From positions 1-64,000 of the forward strand of contig JAEZCC010000004.1 of the NCBI GenBank assembly GCA_023412715.1: a stretch of DNA of 64,000 bases, read 5' to 3'. This document shows, piece by piece, positions 52,171 through 61,004 of the stretch. The notes under the pieces are model-generated. The model was not told where the DNA came from. It did not search any database and saw nothing but the letters and a program-made list of their open reading frames with translations. The DNA comes from Bacillota bacterium. GTDB taxonomy: Bacteria; Bacillota; Clostridia; Oscillospirales; Acutalibacteraceae. The position numbers and the translations under genes were made by a program. The stretch's first letter is position 1; the number at the start of each line of letters is the position of its first letter.

Positions 52171-52668
52171 CTAGCCGACCGTGGCGGACTGCCGGATTTG
52201 GGCCATTTTTTTGTCGCCGATGCCGTCGACATTTTTCAGCTCGTCGACGCTCCCGAAAAGGCCGTGCTGCGCGCGGTATTCCACGATGCGCTGCGCAATC
52301 GTATCGCCGATGCCGGGAAGGCCGTCGCTCAGCTGCCTGGCCGAAGCCGTGTTGATGTTAATTTTACCTCCAGCGCTCTGCGCCGCCGCGCGCGACTCGC
52401 CGCCGGAAGCCGCCGGCGCCCGGGAGGAGCCGGCCGCGGAAGCGTAAGAGGACGCGCCCCCCGCCGGTGCCCCCGCGGAAGAGCGGGGCGAAACCGACGA
52501 GGGGGTGTATTCCTCCGAAGAAGGATTCGGGGAAGACCCGTCGACGGTCACGGCCGGCTCGGAAAACGAAGCGTCCGGAACATAAAACGCATTGTAGCCG
52601 ATGACGACGGCGCAGAGGGCCGCCGCAATCAGAATCAGATACCGCATCTGGCGGGACTGGTCGTCCAT
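52171..52668 (-). CDS. ComEA-like helix-hairpin-helix DNA-binding protein
   Basis: 165 aa. One N-terminal membrane helix (about 9-28), a long Ser/Ala/Pro-rich linker (35-100), then a C-terminal HhH domain: KININTASARQLSDGLPGIGDTIAQRIVEYR and VDGIGDKKMAQIR. ComEA binds incoming DNA at the outer membrane face during transformation. The SLBB domain of some ComEA proteins is absent. The start at 52668 is preferred to TTG 52689. Confidence 0.85.
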   Translation of the reverse strand: MDDQSRQMRYLILIAAALCAVVIGYNAFYVPDASFSEPAVTVDGSSPNPSSEEYTPSSVSPRSSAGAPAGGASSYASAAGSSRAPAASGGESRAAAQSAGGKININTASARQLSDGLPGIGDTIAQRIVEYRAQHGLFGSVDELKNVDGIGDKKMAQIRQSATVG

Positions 52669-52705
52669 GCCGAAAAATCTCCTCGACAAACAGTAGTGGG
52701 TAGGC

Positions 52706-53623
52706 TCAAAGCGGGCGCAGGCGCCTGAGGAATTCCGTAAAATAAGGCGGCAGCTCGCTTGTCACCTCAAGATATTTCCCGCTGCGCGGATGGAGAAAGC
52801 CGATGACGCGCGCGTGCAGGCACTGCCCTTCCAGACCGGGGACGGGTTTCTTCGCACCGTAAACCGTGTCGCCCGCCACCGGATGGCCGAGGTAGGCCAT
52901 GTGCACGCGGATCTGGTGCGTGCGGCCCGTCTCAAGCTTCAGCCGGATATGGGTGTATCCCTCGTACCGGGCCACGACCTGCCAGTGCGTCACGGCGGAG
53001 CGCGAATGCTGCATGGTCACGGCCATTTTTTTCCGGTTCACGGGGTGCCGGCCGATGGGAGCATCCACCGTGCCGGAGTCCTGCTTCATGTTCCCGACGA
53101 CGACGGCCTCGTAGATGCGCGTAAGGCTGTGGGCTTTGATCTGCGCCGCAAGGCCCCTGTGGGCGAAATCGTTTTTCGCGACAATGAGCAGGCCGCTTGT
53201 GTCCCGGTCGATGCGGTGGACGATGCCGGGCCGCAGCACGCCGTTGATGCCGGAGAGCGATGCGCCGCAGTGGGCGAGCAGCGCGTTGACGAGCGTGCCG
53301 TCCGCATGGCCCGCCGCCGGGTGCACCACCATACCCTTCGGCTTATTGACCACGAGCAGGTCGTCATCTTCATAGCGGACGTCGAGCGGAATATCCTGCG
53401 GGACGGCTCCGGCGGGCACGGGGTCCGGCAGAAGCACCTCCACGGCGTCGCCCGGGGCGCACTGGTAGCTTTTTTCCGTCCGCCTGCCCGCGACCCGCAC
53501 ATTGCCCTCTTTAATCAGCCGCTCCGCCGCGGAGCGCGTGAGGCCTTCCGCCCTGAGGCTGATGAATTTGTCCAGCCGGATTCCGGCGTCGCCCTCCCCG
53601 GCGGTCAGTTCAATTCTGCGCAT
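52706..53623 (-). CDS. RluA-family 23S rRNA pseudouridine synthase (RluD-like)
   Basis: 305 aa. An S4 domain (about 12-60) precedes the synthase with motif HRIDRDTSGLLIVAKN, which carries the catalytic Asp, and ETGRTHQIRVHMAYLGHPV. It isomerises uridine in 23S rRNA. It starts directly at the lspA stop with no gap (TAAATG) as in B. subtilis lsp-ylyB. Confidence 0.94.
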   Translation of the reverse strand: MRRIELTAGEGDAGIRLDKFISLRAEGLTRSAAERLIKEGNVRVAGRRTEKSYQCAPGDAVEVLLPDPVPAGAVPQDIPLDVRYEDDDLLVVNKPKGMVVHPAAGHADGTLVNALLAHCGASLSGINGVLRPGIVHRIDRDTSGLLIVAKNDFAHRGLAAQIKAHSLTRIYEAVVVGNMKQDSGTVDAPIGRHPVNRKKMAVTMQHSRSAVTHWQVVARYEGYTHIRLKLETGRTHQIRVHMAYLGHPVAGDTVYGAKKPVPGLEGQCLHARVIGFLHPRSGKYLEVTSELPPYFTEFLRRLRPL

Positions 53624-54103
53624 TTATTTCGTCCGCATCACTTTTTCGGCCTGATTGTCCTTTTCCAGGTAAAACAGGACGTGGATGACGAAAAACACCG
53701 CGCCGACCGTGACGCACATGTCGCCGAAATTAAAGATGGCCGGGAAAAAAAACACGTGCAGATAATCGACCACGTAAGTATGGGAAAGCCGGTCGATCAT
53801 GTTCCCGATCCCGCCGCCGAGCACCAGCACGCAGGCGGCCCTGGAAAAGAACTCGTGGTTGCGGTACCGGAACATCGCCGCGACAATCAGCACGCAGACG
53901 ACCGCCGTGACCGAAACGAAAAGTGCCGTGCGGTCCTGCATCATGCTGAACGCCGCCCCGCGGTTCTCCACATAGTCCAAGTTGAAAAATCCGGGAATCA
54001 CGGAGATGCTTCCAACGGGCTTCACGTACTGAACGACAAGCAGCTTGAAAATCTGGTCGGCCGCCACGACCAGCGCCGCCAGCAGCAAAGAAACGATCGC
54101 CAA
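53624..54103 (-). CDS. lspA: Lipoprotein signal peptidase (SPase II)
   Basis: 159 aa with four membrane helices. It removes lipoprotein signal peptides at the lipidated Cys. The catalytic aspartates are in NMIDRLSHTYVVDYL and FNFGDMCV. TTG 54103 is the likely start: GAGGAGGGG lies 6 nt upstream; the longer frame would start within the site. Confidence 0.95.
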   Translation of the reverse strand: MAIVSLLLAALVVAADQIFKLLVVQYVKPVGSISVIPGFFNLDYVENRGAAFSMMQDRTALFVSVTAVVCVLIVAAMFRYRNHEFFSRAACVLVLGGGIGNMIDRLSHTYVVDYLHVFFFPAIFNFGDMCVTVGAVFFVIHVLFYLEKDNQAEKVMRTK

Positions 54104-54187
54104 ATGGCTCCCCTCCTCAAATATCATCTGGTTTCAGACATGCGAATACGGGAGAGCCGGACCGACCCTCCCGCAGAATTCTCCGTA

Positions 54188-56992
54188 TTATTTTCCAAGC
54201 GCTTTCAGCACCGCCGCGCACCGGCCGCAGACGTCCGGATGCTCCGGGTCGCCGCCGACCGTGTCGCTGTAGCTCCAGCAGCGGGCGCATTTTTCGCCGT
54301 CCGCATGGAAGACGGACACGGACAGCCCCGGCAGGTCCTCGCCCTCGAAATCGCCTTTTCCGCCGTTCTCGATGTCCACATGCGAGACAATCAGCACGGT
54401 GGGCAGCACCGCTTTGACCGAGGCGGCAAAATCGTACAGGCCGCCTTCGCAGTGCAGCACGACCCTGGCATCGAGCGAAGAGCCGATGGTCTTTGCCGTT
54501 CTGGCAATCTCCAGCGCTTTTTTGACGTCGTCGCGCAGGAGATGGAGCTTATCCCATTTCTCGACGAAAACGGCGTCGGCGTCCACGGCGACCGGCTTCG
54601 GCATATCGTTGTAAAGCACGTCGCGGGCGTCCTCGCCCTTCCGGTGCTTCATGGCCTGCCAGATCTCGTCGGAAGTAAAGGCGAGAATGGGGGAAACGAG
54701 GCGCGCCATGCCGTCGAGGATGAGATACATGGCCGTCTGCGCGGCGCGGCGGGTCGCGCTGCCGGGCGTTTCCACATAGAGCCTGTCTTTGAGGACGTCG
54801 AGATAGAAGTTCGACATGTCGACCACGCAGAAATTGTGGATGGCGTGGTACGCCTCGTGGAACGCATACGTGGCATAGCCCTTGTTGACCTGCTCAATCA
54901 GGCCGTTGAAGCGGTGCAGCGCCCAGCGGTCGATCGGCTCAAGCCGGTCGGCCGGAACAAGGTCGGCGTCCGGGTCGAAGTCGTTCAGGTTCCCCAGAAT
55001 GAACCTCGCCGTGTTGCGGATCTTGCGGTAGGCGTCGGAAAGCTGCTTCAGGATTTTTTCGGAGATGCGGATATCCGCGTGGTAATCCGCCGAAGCGACC
55101 CACAGGCGCAGGATGTCGGCGCCGTATTTCTGCACGATCTCGGAGGGATCGATGCCGTTGCCGATGGATTTCGACATCTTGCGGCCCTCGCCGTCGACGA
55201 CCCATCCGTGCGTGACGACCGTATGATAGGGCGCTTTGCCTCTCCACGCGACGGAAGTCAAGAGCGAGGACTGGAACCACCCGCGGTACTGGTCCGCGCC
55301 CTCGAGGTACATGTCGGCCGGCCAGTGCAGCTCCGGCCTCTGGTCCGCAACGGCCGCATGGCTGCAGCCGGAGTCGAACCAGACGTCCATGATGTCGCGT
55401 TCCTGCGTAAAGGCGGTGCCCCCGCATTTCGGGCATTTCGTGCCGGCGGGCAGAATCTGCTCGGCGGTCTTTTCATACCACGCGTCGGAGCCCTCTTTGG
55501 CGAACAGGCGCGAAACGGCCATCATGGCCTCGCGGGAGATCAGCGGCTCGCCGCATTCTTTGCAGTAGAAGATCGGGATCGGCACGCCCCAGCGGCGCTG
55601 GCGCGAGATGCACCAGTCGTTGCGCTCGCGCACCATCGATGTAATGCGGTCGCGGCCCCACTCCGGGACCCATTCCACTTTGTTGATCTCTTCGACGGCC
55701 TTGTCCTTGATGGCTTCGACCGAGCAGAACCACTGCTCCGTCGCGCGGAACAGGACCGGCTTCTTGCAGCGCCAGCAGTGCGGGTACTGGTGGATGATAT
55801 GCTTGACGGCGAACAGCGCGCCGATGTCTTCGAGGTGTTTGAGGATGGTCTTGTTCGCCTGCGCCGTCGTCTGGCCTGCGAACAGGCTGCCCGCTTCCGC
55901 CGTCATGCGGCCGTGGCTGTCGACCGGTACGACGATGGGAAGGTCCGGGTAATGGTTGTGGCAGACGTCGTAGTCCTCGATGCCGTGCCCCGGAGCGGTA
56001 TGCACGCAGCCGGTGCCGCTGTCAAGCGTGACGTGGTCGCCGAGGATAACGAGCGACGTCCGGTCGAGGAACGGATGGGCCGTCTTCATCAGTTCCAGCT
56101 CGCTGCCCTTAAAGGTTGCGACGACCTCGTAATCCGTCTTGCCGGCTTCGCGCATGGCCTCTTCATAAAGCGCCGAAGCCACGACGAACCATTCGCCCCC
56201 GCATTTCACGAGCGAATATTCAAACTCGGGGCCGAGGCAGATAGCCACGTTGGCCGGCAGCGTCCAGGTCGTCGTGGTCCAGATGACAAAATATGTTTTG
56301 GCGAGATCCGCGCCCTTCGCGGTGAAAAGGCCCTTGTCGTCGGTGACGCGGAATTTGACGTATATGGAGTCGCACGGATCTTCCGCATACTCGATCTCCG
56401 CTTCCGCGAGGGCCGTCTCGCAGCTCGGGCACCAGTAAACAGGCTTCAGGCCTTTGTAGATGAGGCCTTTTTCCGCCATGTCGGCGAAAACCTCGATCTG
56501 CTTCGCTTCGAAATCAGGCGTGAGGGTGACATACGGGTGGTCCCAGTCGCCGATGCCGCCCAGGCGCTTGAACTCCTCGCGCTGGCCGTCCAGGTACTTA
56601 AGGGCGAATTCGCGGCAGATTCTGCGCAGTTCCACGTCCGAAATGGTCGTGGAGTTTTCGACGCCGGCCTTTTTGCGGGCTTTCAGCTCCGTCGGCAGGC
56701 CGTGGGTATCCCAGCCGGGGACGTACGGCGCCTGAAAGCCGGTCATGTTCCGGTAGCGCACGATAATGTCTTTCAGAACCTTGTTGAGAGCGGTCCCCAA
56801 ATGGATGTCGCCGTTCGCGTACGGAGGCCCGTCGTGAAGCACATAAACCGGCCGGCCGGCGTTCTTTTTCATCACGTTCTCATAGACCTTGTTTTCCCGC
56901 CAGGCCTGCAGCATTTCGGGTTCGCGCTTCGGAAGGCCCGCCTGCATGGGGAAATCGGTCTTTGGAAGATTCAGGGTGCTTTTGTAATCCAT
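54188..56992 (-). CDS. ileS: Isoleucyl-tRNA synthetase
   Basis: 934 aa, complete class I enzyme of the bacterial type. HIGH-type PPYANGDIHLGTALNK, the editing domain (WTTTTWTLPANVAI; SGTGCVHTAPGHG), KMSKS loop GRKMSKSIGNGIDP, and a C-terminal zinc motif (CARCWSYSDT...CGRC) are present. No T-box lies in front; it is read from the divIVA operon. Confidence 0.97.
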   Translation of the reverse strand: MDYKSTLNLPKTDFPMQAGLPKREPEMLQAWRENKVYENVMKKNAGRPVYVLHDGPPYANGDIHLGTALNKVLKDIIVRYRNMTGFQAPYVPGWDTHGLPTELKARKKAGVENSTTISDVELRRICREFALKYLDGQREEFKRLGGIGDWDHPYVTLTPDFEAKQIEVFADMAEKGLIYKGLKPVYWCPSCETALAEAEIEYAEDPCDSIYVKFRVTDDKGLFTAKGADLAKTYFVIWTTTTWTLPANVAICLGPEFEYSLVKCGGEWFVVASALYEEAMREAGKTDYEVVATFKGSELELMKTAHPFLDRTSLVILGDHVTLDSGTGCVHTAPGHGIEDYDVCHNHYPDLPIVVPVDSHGRMTAEAGSLFAGQTTAQANKTILKHLEDIGALFAVKHIIHQYPHCWRCKKPVLFRATEQWFCSVEAIKDKAVEEINKVEWVPEWGRDRITSMVRERNDWCISRQRRWGVPIPIFYCKECGEPLISREAMMAVSRLFAKEGSDAWYEKTAEQILPAGTKCPKCGGTAFTQERDIMDVWFDSGCSHAAVADQRPELHWPADMYLEGADQYRGWFQSSLLTSVAWRGKAPYHTVVTHGWVVDGEGRKMSKSIGNGIDPSEIVQKYGADILRLWVASADYHADIRISEKILKQLSDAYRKIRNTARFILGNLNDFDPDADLVPADRLEPIDRWALHRFNGLIEQVNKGYATYAFHEAYHAIHNFCVVDMSNFYLDVLKDRLYVETPGSATRRAAQTAMYLILDGMARLVSPILAFTSDEIWQAMKHRKGEDARDVLYNDMPKPVAVDADAVFVEKWDKLHLLRDDVKKALEIARTAKTIGSSLDARVVLHCEGGLYDFAASVKAVLPTVLIVSHVDIENGGKGDFEGEDLPGLSVSVFHADGEKCARCWSYSDTVGGDPEHPDVCGRCAAVLKALGK

Positions 56993-57018
56993 TGGTTATT
57001 TCTCTCCTCTAAGATGTT

Positions 57019-57705
57019 TCATTCCTGCTCGCCGGGCTGCTGCTCCTGTTCCTCGTCAAAGTTTGAAATGCGGGCGGTAAACATTCCGTCCTCCTGCTCC
57101 GGCTGGCCGGGTTGCTGGGGCTCCGACTCCTGCGCGGCCTCTTCCGGCGCTTCGTCCTGCGTCTTCGGTTCGGCCGGCGCGGCGGCTGCCGCAGGCGCGG
57201 ACGCCGGCTCCGGCTTATGGACCGGCAGCGCGTCGATAAGCGTGAGGTGCTCTTTGTACGTGTTCAGCAGCTTGGAGCGGAAATCGGAGACCGCCTGCTG
57301 CAGGCGTTCCAGTTCCCTCTTCTGCTCCGCAATCTTTTCGTCCGCGTTCGCAATGATGCGCTCCGCCTTGAGGTTGGCGTCCTTTATGATGATTTCCGCC
57401 TTGTGGCGCGCTTCCCGAATGGAGGCGTCGCTGAGCTTCTGCGCGCTGATCAGGGCGTTCTTAATCTCGTCCTCCTGCGTGCGGTACTCTTCGATTTTGC
57501 CCGCCAGGACCTGCAGCTTCTCGATATTCTGCTGGTTTTCCGCCTTCTGCTTGTCGATCTGCTCGGACTGCGAAACGTTCGTCTTCAGGAGCTCGTCGTA
57601 GGACTCCCGCACACGGTCGACAAAGCTGTCGACGTCATCCGCCCGGTAGCCGGAAAATCCGGATTTCCGGAAACCAATATTAATAATATCGTTCAGCGTC
57701 ATCAT
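57019..57705 (-). CDS. divIVA: DivIVA-domain cell division/polarity protein
   Basis: 228 aa. The N-terminal membrane-binding DivIVA domain has INIGFRKSGFSGYRADDVDSFVDRV, followed by a long coiled coil (about 45-155). The C-terminal 70 residues are a Pro/Ala/Glu-rich tail. DivIVA marks negatively curved membrane at septum and poles. It sits between YlmH and IleS, as in B. subtilis. Confidence 0.93.
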   Translation of the reverse strand: MMTLNDIINIGFRKSGFSGYRADDVDSFVDRVRESYDELLKTNVSQSEQIDKQKAENQQNIEKLQVLAGKIEEYRTQEDEIKNALISAQKLSDASIREARHKAEIIIKDANLKAERIIANADEKIAEQKRELERLQQAVSDFRSKLLNTYKEHLTLIDALPVHKPEPASAPAAAAAPAEPKTQDEAPEEAAQESEPQQPGQPEQEDGMFTARISNFDEEQEQQPGEQE

Positions 57706-57719
57706 GAAAATTCACCTCA

Positions 57720-58481
57720 TCAAATATATTTTCGGCCCGCAATGCAAATTTTTCCCTTTTTTGTTTCCGGCCCCAGGCGGTCGACGACGAAGCGTCCCTT
57801 TCCGCGTACAGAAAGAATATCTCCCCCGCCGACCGCGGCGTCGGGAGCAAAAACGTCTTCGTGGTTCAGTGCGACCTGTTTCGAGCGAATCAGAGCCGCC
57901 GCCTTTTCTCGACTGAGTCCCGCAGCCGCGGCGACCGCGCAGTCAAGCCGCGCGGAAGCAATCACGGCCGAAAACTCCAAAAAGCGGTGCGCCTGCGGAT
58001 ACGGCTCCCGCGCGCCCCGCGCAATCCGCACGCCGGCCCCGCCGATCTTTTCGACCTGCGTGCAGAGAAAATCCGCGACCTCTTCCCGGCAGAACAGGAC
58101 GCACCGGCCCTCTTCGACCAGAATGTCGCCGACCGCGGCGCGGTCCAGACCCGCATGGAGCAGGGCCCCCAGAAAATCGCGGTGCGTCAGGCGGTCCTGC
58201 GGCCGGTAGCCGGCCGTGAGCGCGCAAACCGGGAACGCCTCTTCGCGCGGCTTCATAAAACTGGGGAACGCGCCGAAAAACACGCGTTCCGCGTCCTCGT
58301 GCCCGCCCCAGAACATGACGCTGCCCAGGCTCTGTTTTTCGGCAATTTTCGCGGCGACGCGCGCTTCGCGCTCGTCCAGGAAGCCCACAAAGCGCGCTTT
58401 TCTGCCCGCAAGAGCAAGGCGGGCCGCGTCAGCGATGCGCGCCTCCAGCAACCCGCCCTGTGCAGCCGTGTTTCCGGCCAT
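57720..58481 (-). CDS. YlmH-type S4-domain RNA-binding protein
   Basis: 253 aa. The YlmH layout: an N-terminal and middle region with VMFWGGHEDAERVFFGAFP and GYRPQDRLTHRDFLGALLHAGLDR, then a C-terminal S4 domain (about 180-245: CAVAAAAGLSREKAAALIRSKQV). YlmH acts in rescue of stalled ribosomes. Start overlaps the sepF stop by 1 nt. Confidence 0.92.
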   Translation of the reverse strand: MAGNTAAQGGLLEARIADAARLALAGRKARFVGFLDEREARVAAKIAEKQSLGSVMFWGGHEDAERVFFGAFPSFMKPREEAFPVCALTAGYRPQDRLTHRDFLGALLHAGLDRAAVGDILVEEGRCVLFCREEVADFLCTQVEKIGGAGVRIARGAREPYPQAHRFLEFSAVIASARLDCAVAAAAGLSREKAAALIRSKQVALNHEDVFAPDAAVGGGDILSVRGKGRFVVDRLGPETKKGKICIAGRKYI

Positions 58482-58969
58482 CAGAAATACACGCCGTTGT
58501 TCTCCAGCTCATCCATCACGTCTTCGCCCGTGAGGTCCACGTTGTACGGCGTGATGATAAACGTGCTGGTGGCGACGCGCTTGATTTTCCCGCCGTTGGC
58601 ATAGGCCACGCCGCTGAGGAAATCGATAATCCTGCGGGAAATGTCCTTGCCCGTGTTCTCAAGGTTGAGCACGACGGTGTGCATTTTGAGCAGCTCGTCC
58701 GCAATGGCGCAGGTCTCTTCCCCGAAGCGCTCCGGTTTGAAGAGCACGACCTGAAGCTGCGCCGTGGCATGGATGTTCACGACCTTGTTTCCGTTCCCGC
58801 CGGACGGGGCGCGCCGGATGGAGTCGCGCTGCACGGGCTCCGACTCGGTCCCCTGCTTGTGGTCGGCCGCGCCGGCGGCCTCCCCTTCGTCCGCTTCATA
58901 ACCGTAGTCGTCGTATTCATCTTCGGGCGGATTCCACATATCCTTGATTTTTTCAACAAAACCAGCCAT
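58481..58969 (-). CDS. sepF: Cell division protein SepF
   Basis: 162 aa. An N-terminal amphipathic membrane anchor (MAGFVEKIKDMWNP), an acidic linker, and the SepF domain (about 65-155: LKMHTVVLNLENTGKDISRRIIDFLSG). SepF tethers FtsZ to the membrane and aligns the ring. Located between yggS and ylmH as in B. subtilis ylmEFH; ylmG (YggT) is missing. Confidence 0.94.
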   Translation of the reverse strand: MAGFVEKIKDMWNPPEDEYDDYGYEADEGEAAGAADHKQGTESEPVQRDSIRRAPSGGNGNKVVNIHATAQLQVVLFKPERFGEETCAIADELLKMHTVVLNLENTGKDISRRIIDFLSGVAYANGGKIKRVATSTFIITPYNVDLTGEDVMDELENNGVYF

Positions 58970-58993
58970 TTTTCTGCCTCCCAGAAGTATTCG

Positions 58994-59728
58994 TCAATGA
59001 TAAAGGCGCGGCCCGTACAGGGCGGTGCCGATACGCACAAGATTCGCACCCGATTCAATTGCAAGCGCATAATCGGCAGACATGCCCATCGACAGGCAGT
59101 CCATAGCTACATTATCTATTTTTTCCTGCTTTATGTCAATAAAATATTGATTCATCCTGAAAAAATAATTTCTCGTCTCCTCCTCCGGGGCGCCTGCGGG
59201 GGGAATCGCCATCAGCCCGCGCACGCGCAAACCCGGAAGAGCGGAGCAGGAAAGCAGCAGCCCGTGCAGATTTTCCGGCAGAACGCCGGACTTGTTTTCT
59301 TCGCGGCCGATATTCACCTCGGCGAAGATGTCGGTCACGGTCCCGTTCTTCACGCTGAGGCGGGAAATCTCGCCCGCGAGCTTTTCGCTGTCTACGGACT
59401 GGATGACGGCAACCCGGCCGACGAGGTACTTCACCTTGTTCACCTGCAGATGGCCGATGAAATGAAGCTCGCAGCGCCGGAGGTCGTAGCTTTCGTATTT
59501 GCCGGTCAGCTCCTGCACGCGGTTTTCGCCGATATGGTCCACGCCCAGGGCGATGCTGCGGTTAATCACCTCCACCGGCACCGTTTTGGTCGCGGCCAGC
59601 AGGGTGATGTCCTCGGGGCGGCGGCCGGACTTCACCGCCGCCTGCGCCATATTTTCCCGGATGACCTTGAGATTCTCCTCCACGTCCCGGAAGCGTTTTT
59701 CCAGATCACTGGACGACTTTTCCGTCAT
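58994..59728 (-). CDS. YggS-family PLP homeostasis protein (YlmE)
   Basis: 244 aa. A single-domain PLP-binding TIM barrel: the lysine motif LLAATKTVPVEVIN, then GENRVQEL and HFIGHLQVNKVKYLVG, and GMSADYALAIESGANLVRIG near the C-terminus. It carries PLP and affects amino acid and vitamin B6 balance. ATG 59728 is chosen for AAGGAAC upstream; it starts inside the end of the HlyD-like gene. Confidence 0.94.
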   Translation of the reverse strand: MTEKSSSDLEKRFRDVEENLKVIRENMAQAAVKSGRRPEDITLLAATKTVPVEVINRSIALGVDHIGENRVQELTGKYESYDLRRCELHFIGHLQVNKVKYLVGRVAVIQSVDSEKLAGEISRLSVKNGTVTDIFAEVNIGREENKSGVLPENLHGLLLSCSALPGLRVRGLMAIPPAGAPEEETRNYFFRMNQYFIDIKQEKIDNVAMDCLSMGMSADYALAIESGANLVRIGTALYGPRLYH

Positions 59729-61004
59729 ACAAATCAGTTCCTTCCACAACAACTTCGTCATACAGGTTTACCGTGCCCGAGGTAGATAATGCGGCTTTGT
59801 CCGGCGAAGGATCGCAGATCACGTAATTGTCCGCGCTGAATTCCGGCACGATCTGGCGGAATTCAATCTGGTTGCCGTGCATGACGTAGACGCCCTGCAC
59901 GTTCTTTTTGCTCGTCGCCGCCTTGCCGGTAGCATCTTTCACCGTTTTCTGCACCGTCTCGAAATGAATCGCCTTCTGGCTGACCCGGATGCCGGTGTAC
60001 TGCTGGGTGATGACCTGCGCCGTCTCGCTGCGGACCCCTGCGATCTCTTCGTTCATATCCTTGCACTCAAGGATGACGGCGGCCTCGGAATTCGGCTCCT
60101 TCTGGTTGACGGCGGCGACGTTGGCGGGGACCGAAGCGTCTGACACGAAAGGAAAACGCACCGAAATCTGCCGGCCGGAGCCGAGCTGGCGGAAGTCCGC
60201 CACGCGGTCCGCCGGGACGATGCAGGCGAGGTACCAGACGTAGTCGTCGCAGATTTTTCCGATCGCCCCGGCGACGGGCGTCCGCTGCGCCTGCTGCGCG
60301 CTGCGGATCTGGTCGCAGCTCATGGAGAGCACCTTCGAAAGATCAAAGGCGGATTCGAGGCCGTCCGTCGTCTCGATAAAATACCCGGAAGCGGGGGAAA
60401 CGACCGAGCCTTCCGCGCTCCCGGCCTCGGCCGCGAGCGTTTTCTGCTGCGACTGCAGCGCGCGGATGCGCGCGTCGAAATTCGCGACCTTCCCTGTCGC
60501 AATCTGCTTTTCGTTGATTAAGCCGAGCAGCGCGTCCTTCCGGTCGAAGGCGGCCGTCAGATCGCCGGAATTCACCTCGCCGAGCAGCTGCTCCACGCTC
60601 TGGCAGATGCGGCCGTTCGCGGAGTCCACGCCGACCGCCGACAGGGCCGACCCGGGCGACTGAAGCCCCTGCAGCTGGGAGATAGCGTCCGTGACCTGCT
60701 CCAGCTCGCGCTGGGCGACGGCCTGGGCCTCGTCCCGGTAGAGCCTGGCCACGGTCTCACCCTTCGCCACTTTTTCGCCCGGGCTGACGACGTAATCGAC
60801 AACGCCGCCGCTCTTCCCTTTCAGCAGCGTTTCTTTGCGGATTGCCACAACGTCCGCCTGCACCGAGTTGGAGGCGGTGAAATGCGTCGCCGTCTCGGTG
60901 CGGATGGAAGAGTAGCGCGCGCGGTACACCTGATAGCCCACGTAAAGAAGCAGAAGCAGGGCGAGCAGAGTCGACGCCGCTTTTTTTGTCCGGAAGCTGT
61001 TCAA
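59706..61004 (-). CDS. HlyD-like membrane-anchored adaptor protein of unknown role
   Basis: 432 aa. One N-terminal membrane helix (about 11-27) is followed by an exported part with a biotinyl-lipoyl-like segment (VVDYVVSPGEKVAKGETVARL), a coiled coil (about 80-200) and a beta-barrel-like C-terminus (IRVSQKAIHFETVQ...VYVMHGNQIEFRQI), the shape of HlyD/RND adaptors. No transporter gene is adjacent. Location between yggS/sepF and miaA suggests an envelope or division role (inference). TTG 61004 with GGGGTGG upstream is taken as the start. Confidence 0.8.
   Translation of the reverse strand: MNSFRTKKAASTLLALLLLLYVGYQVYRARYSSIRTETATHFTASNSVQADVVAIRKETLLKGKSGGVVDYVVSPGEKVAKGETVARLYRDEAQAVAQRELEQVTDAISQLQGLQSPGSALSAVGVDSANGRICQSVEQLLGEVNSGDLTAAFDRKDALLGLINEKQIATGKVANFDARIRALQSQQKTLAAEAGSAEGSVVSPASGYFIETTDGLESAFDLSKVLSMSCDQIRSAQQAQRTPVAGAIGKICDDYVWYLACIVPADRVADFRQLGSGRQISVRFPFVSDASVPANVAAVNQKEPNSEAAVILECKDMNEEIAGVRSETAQVITQQYTGIRVSQKAIHFETVQKTVKDATGKAATSKKNVQGVYVMHGNQIEFRQIVPEFSADNYVICDPSPDKAALSTSGTVNLYDEVVVEGTDLYDGKVVQ

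Noticed and set aside
55360..55380. tRNA-like GTCGAACC string
   Set aside because: It is within ileS coding sequence and no cloverleaf can be drawn around it.
56993..57018. T-box in front of ileS
   Set aside because: Only 26 nt separate divIVA and ileS, enough for a ribosome-binding site only.
52790..57601. 1,603-codon open frame on the plus strand
   Set aside because: It lies wholly opposite rluD, lspA, ileS and divIVA, all of which have clear family motifs. The GC-rich codon pattern of the real genes keeps the opposite strand open. It shows no domain.
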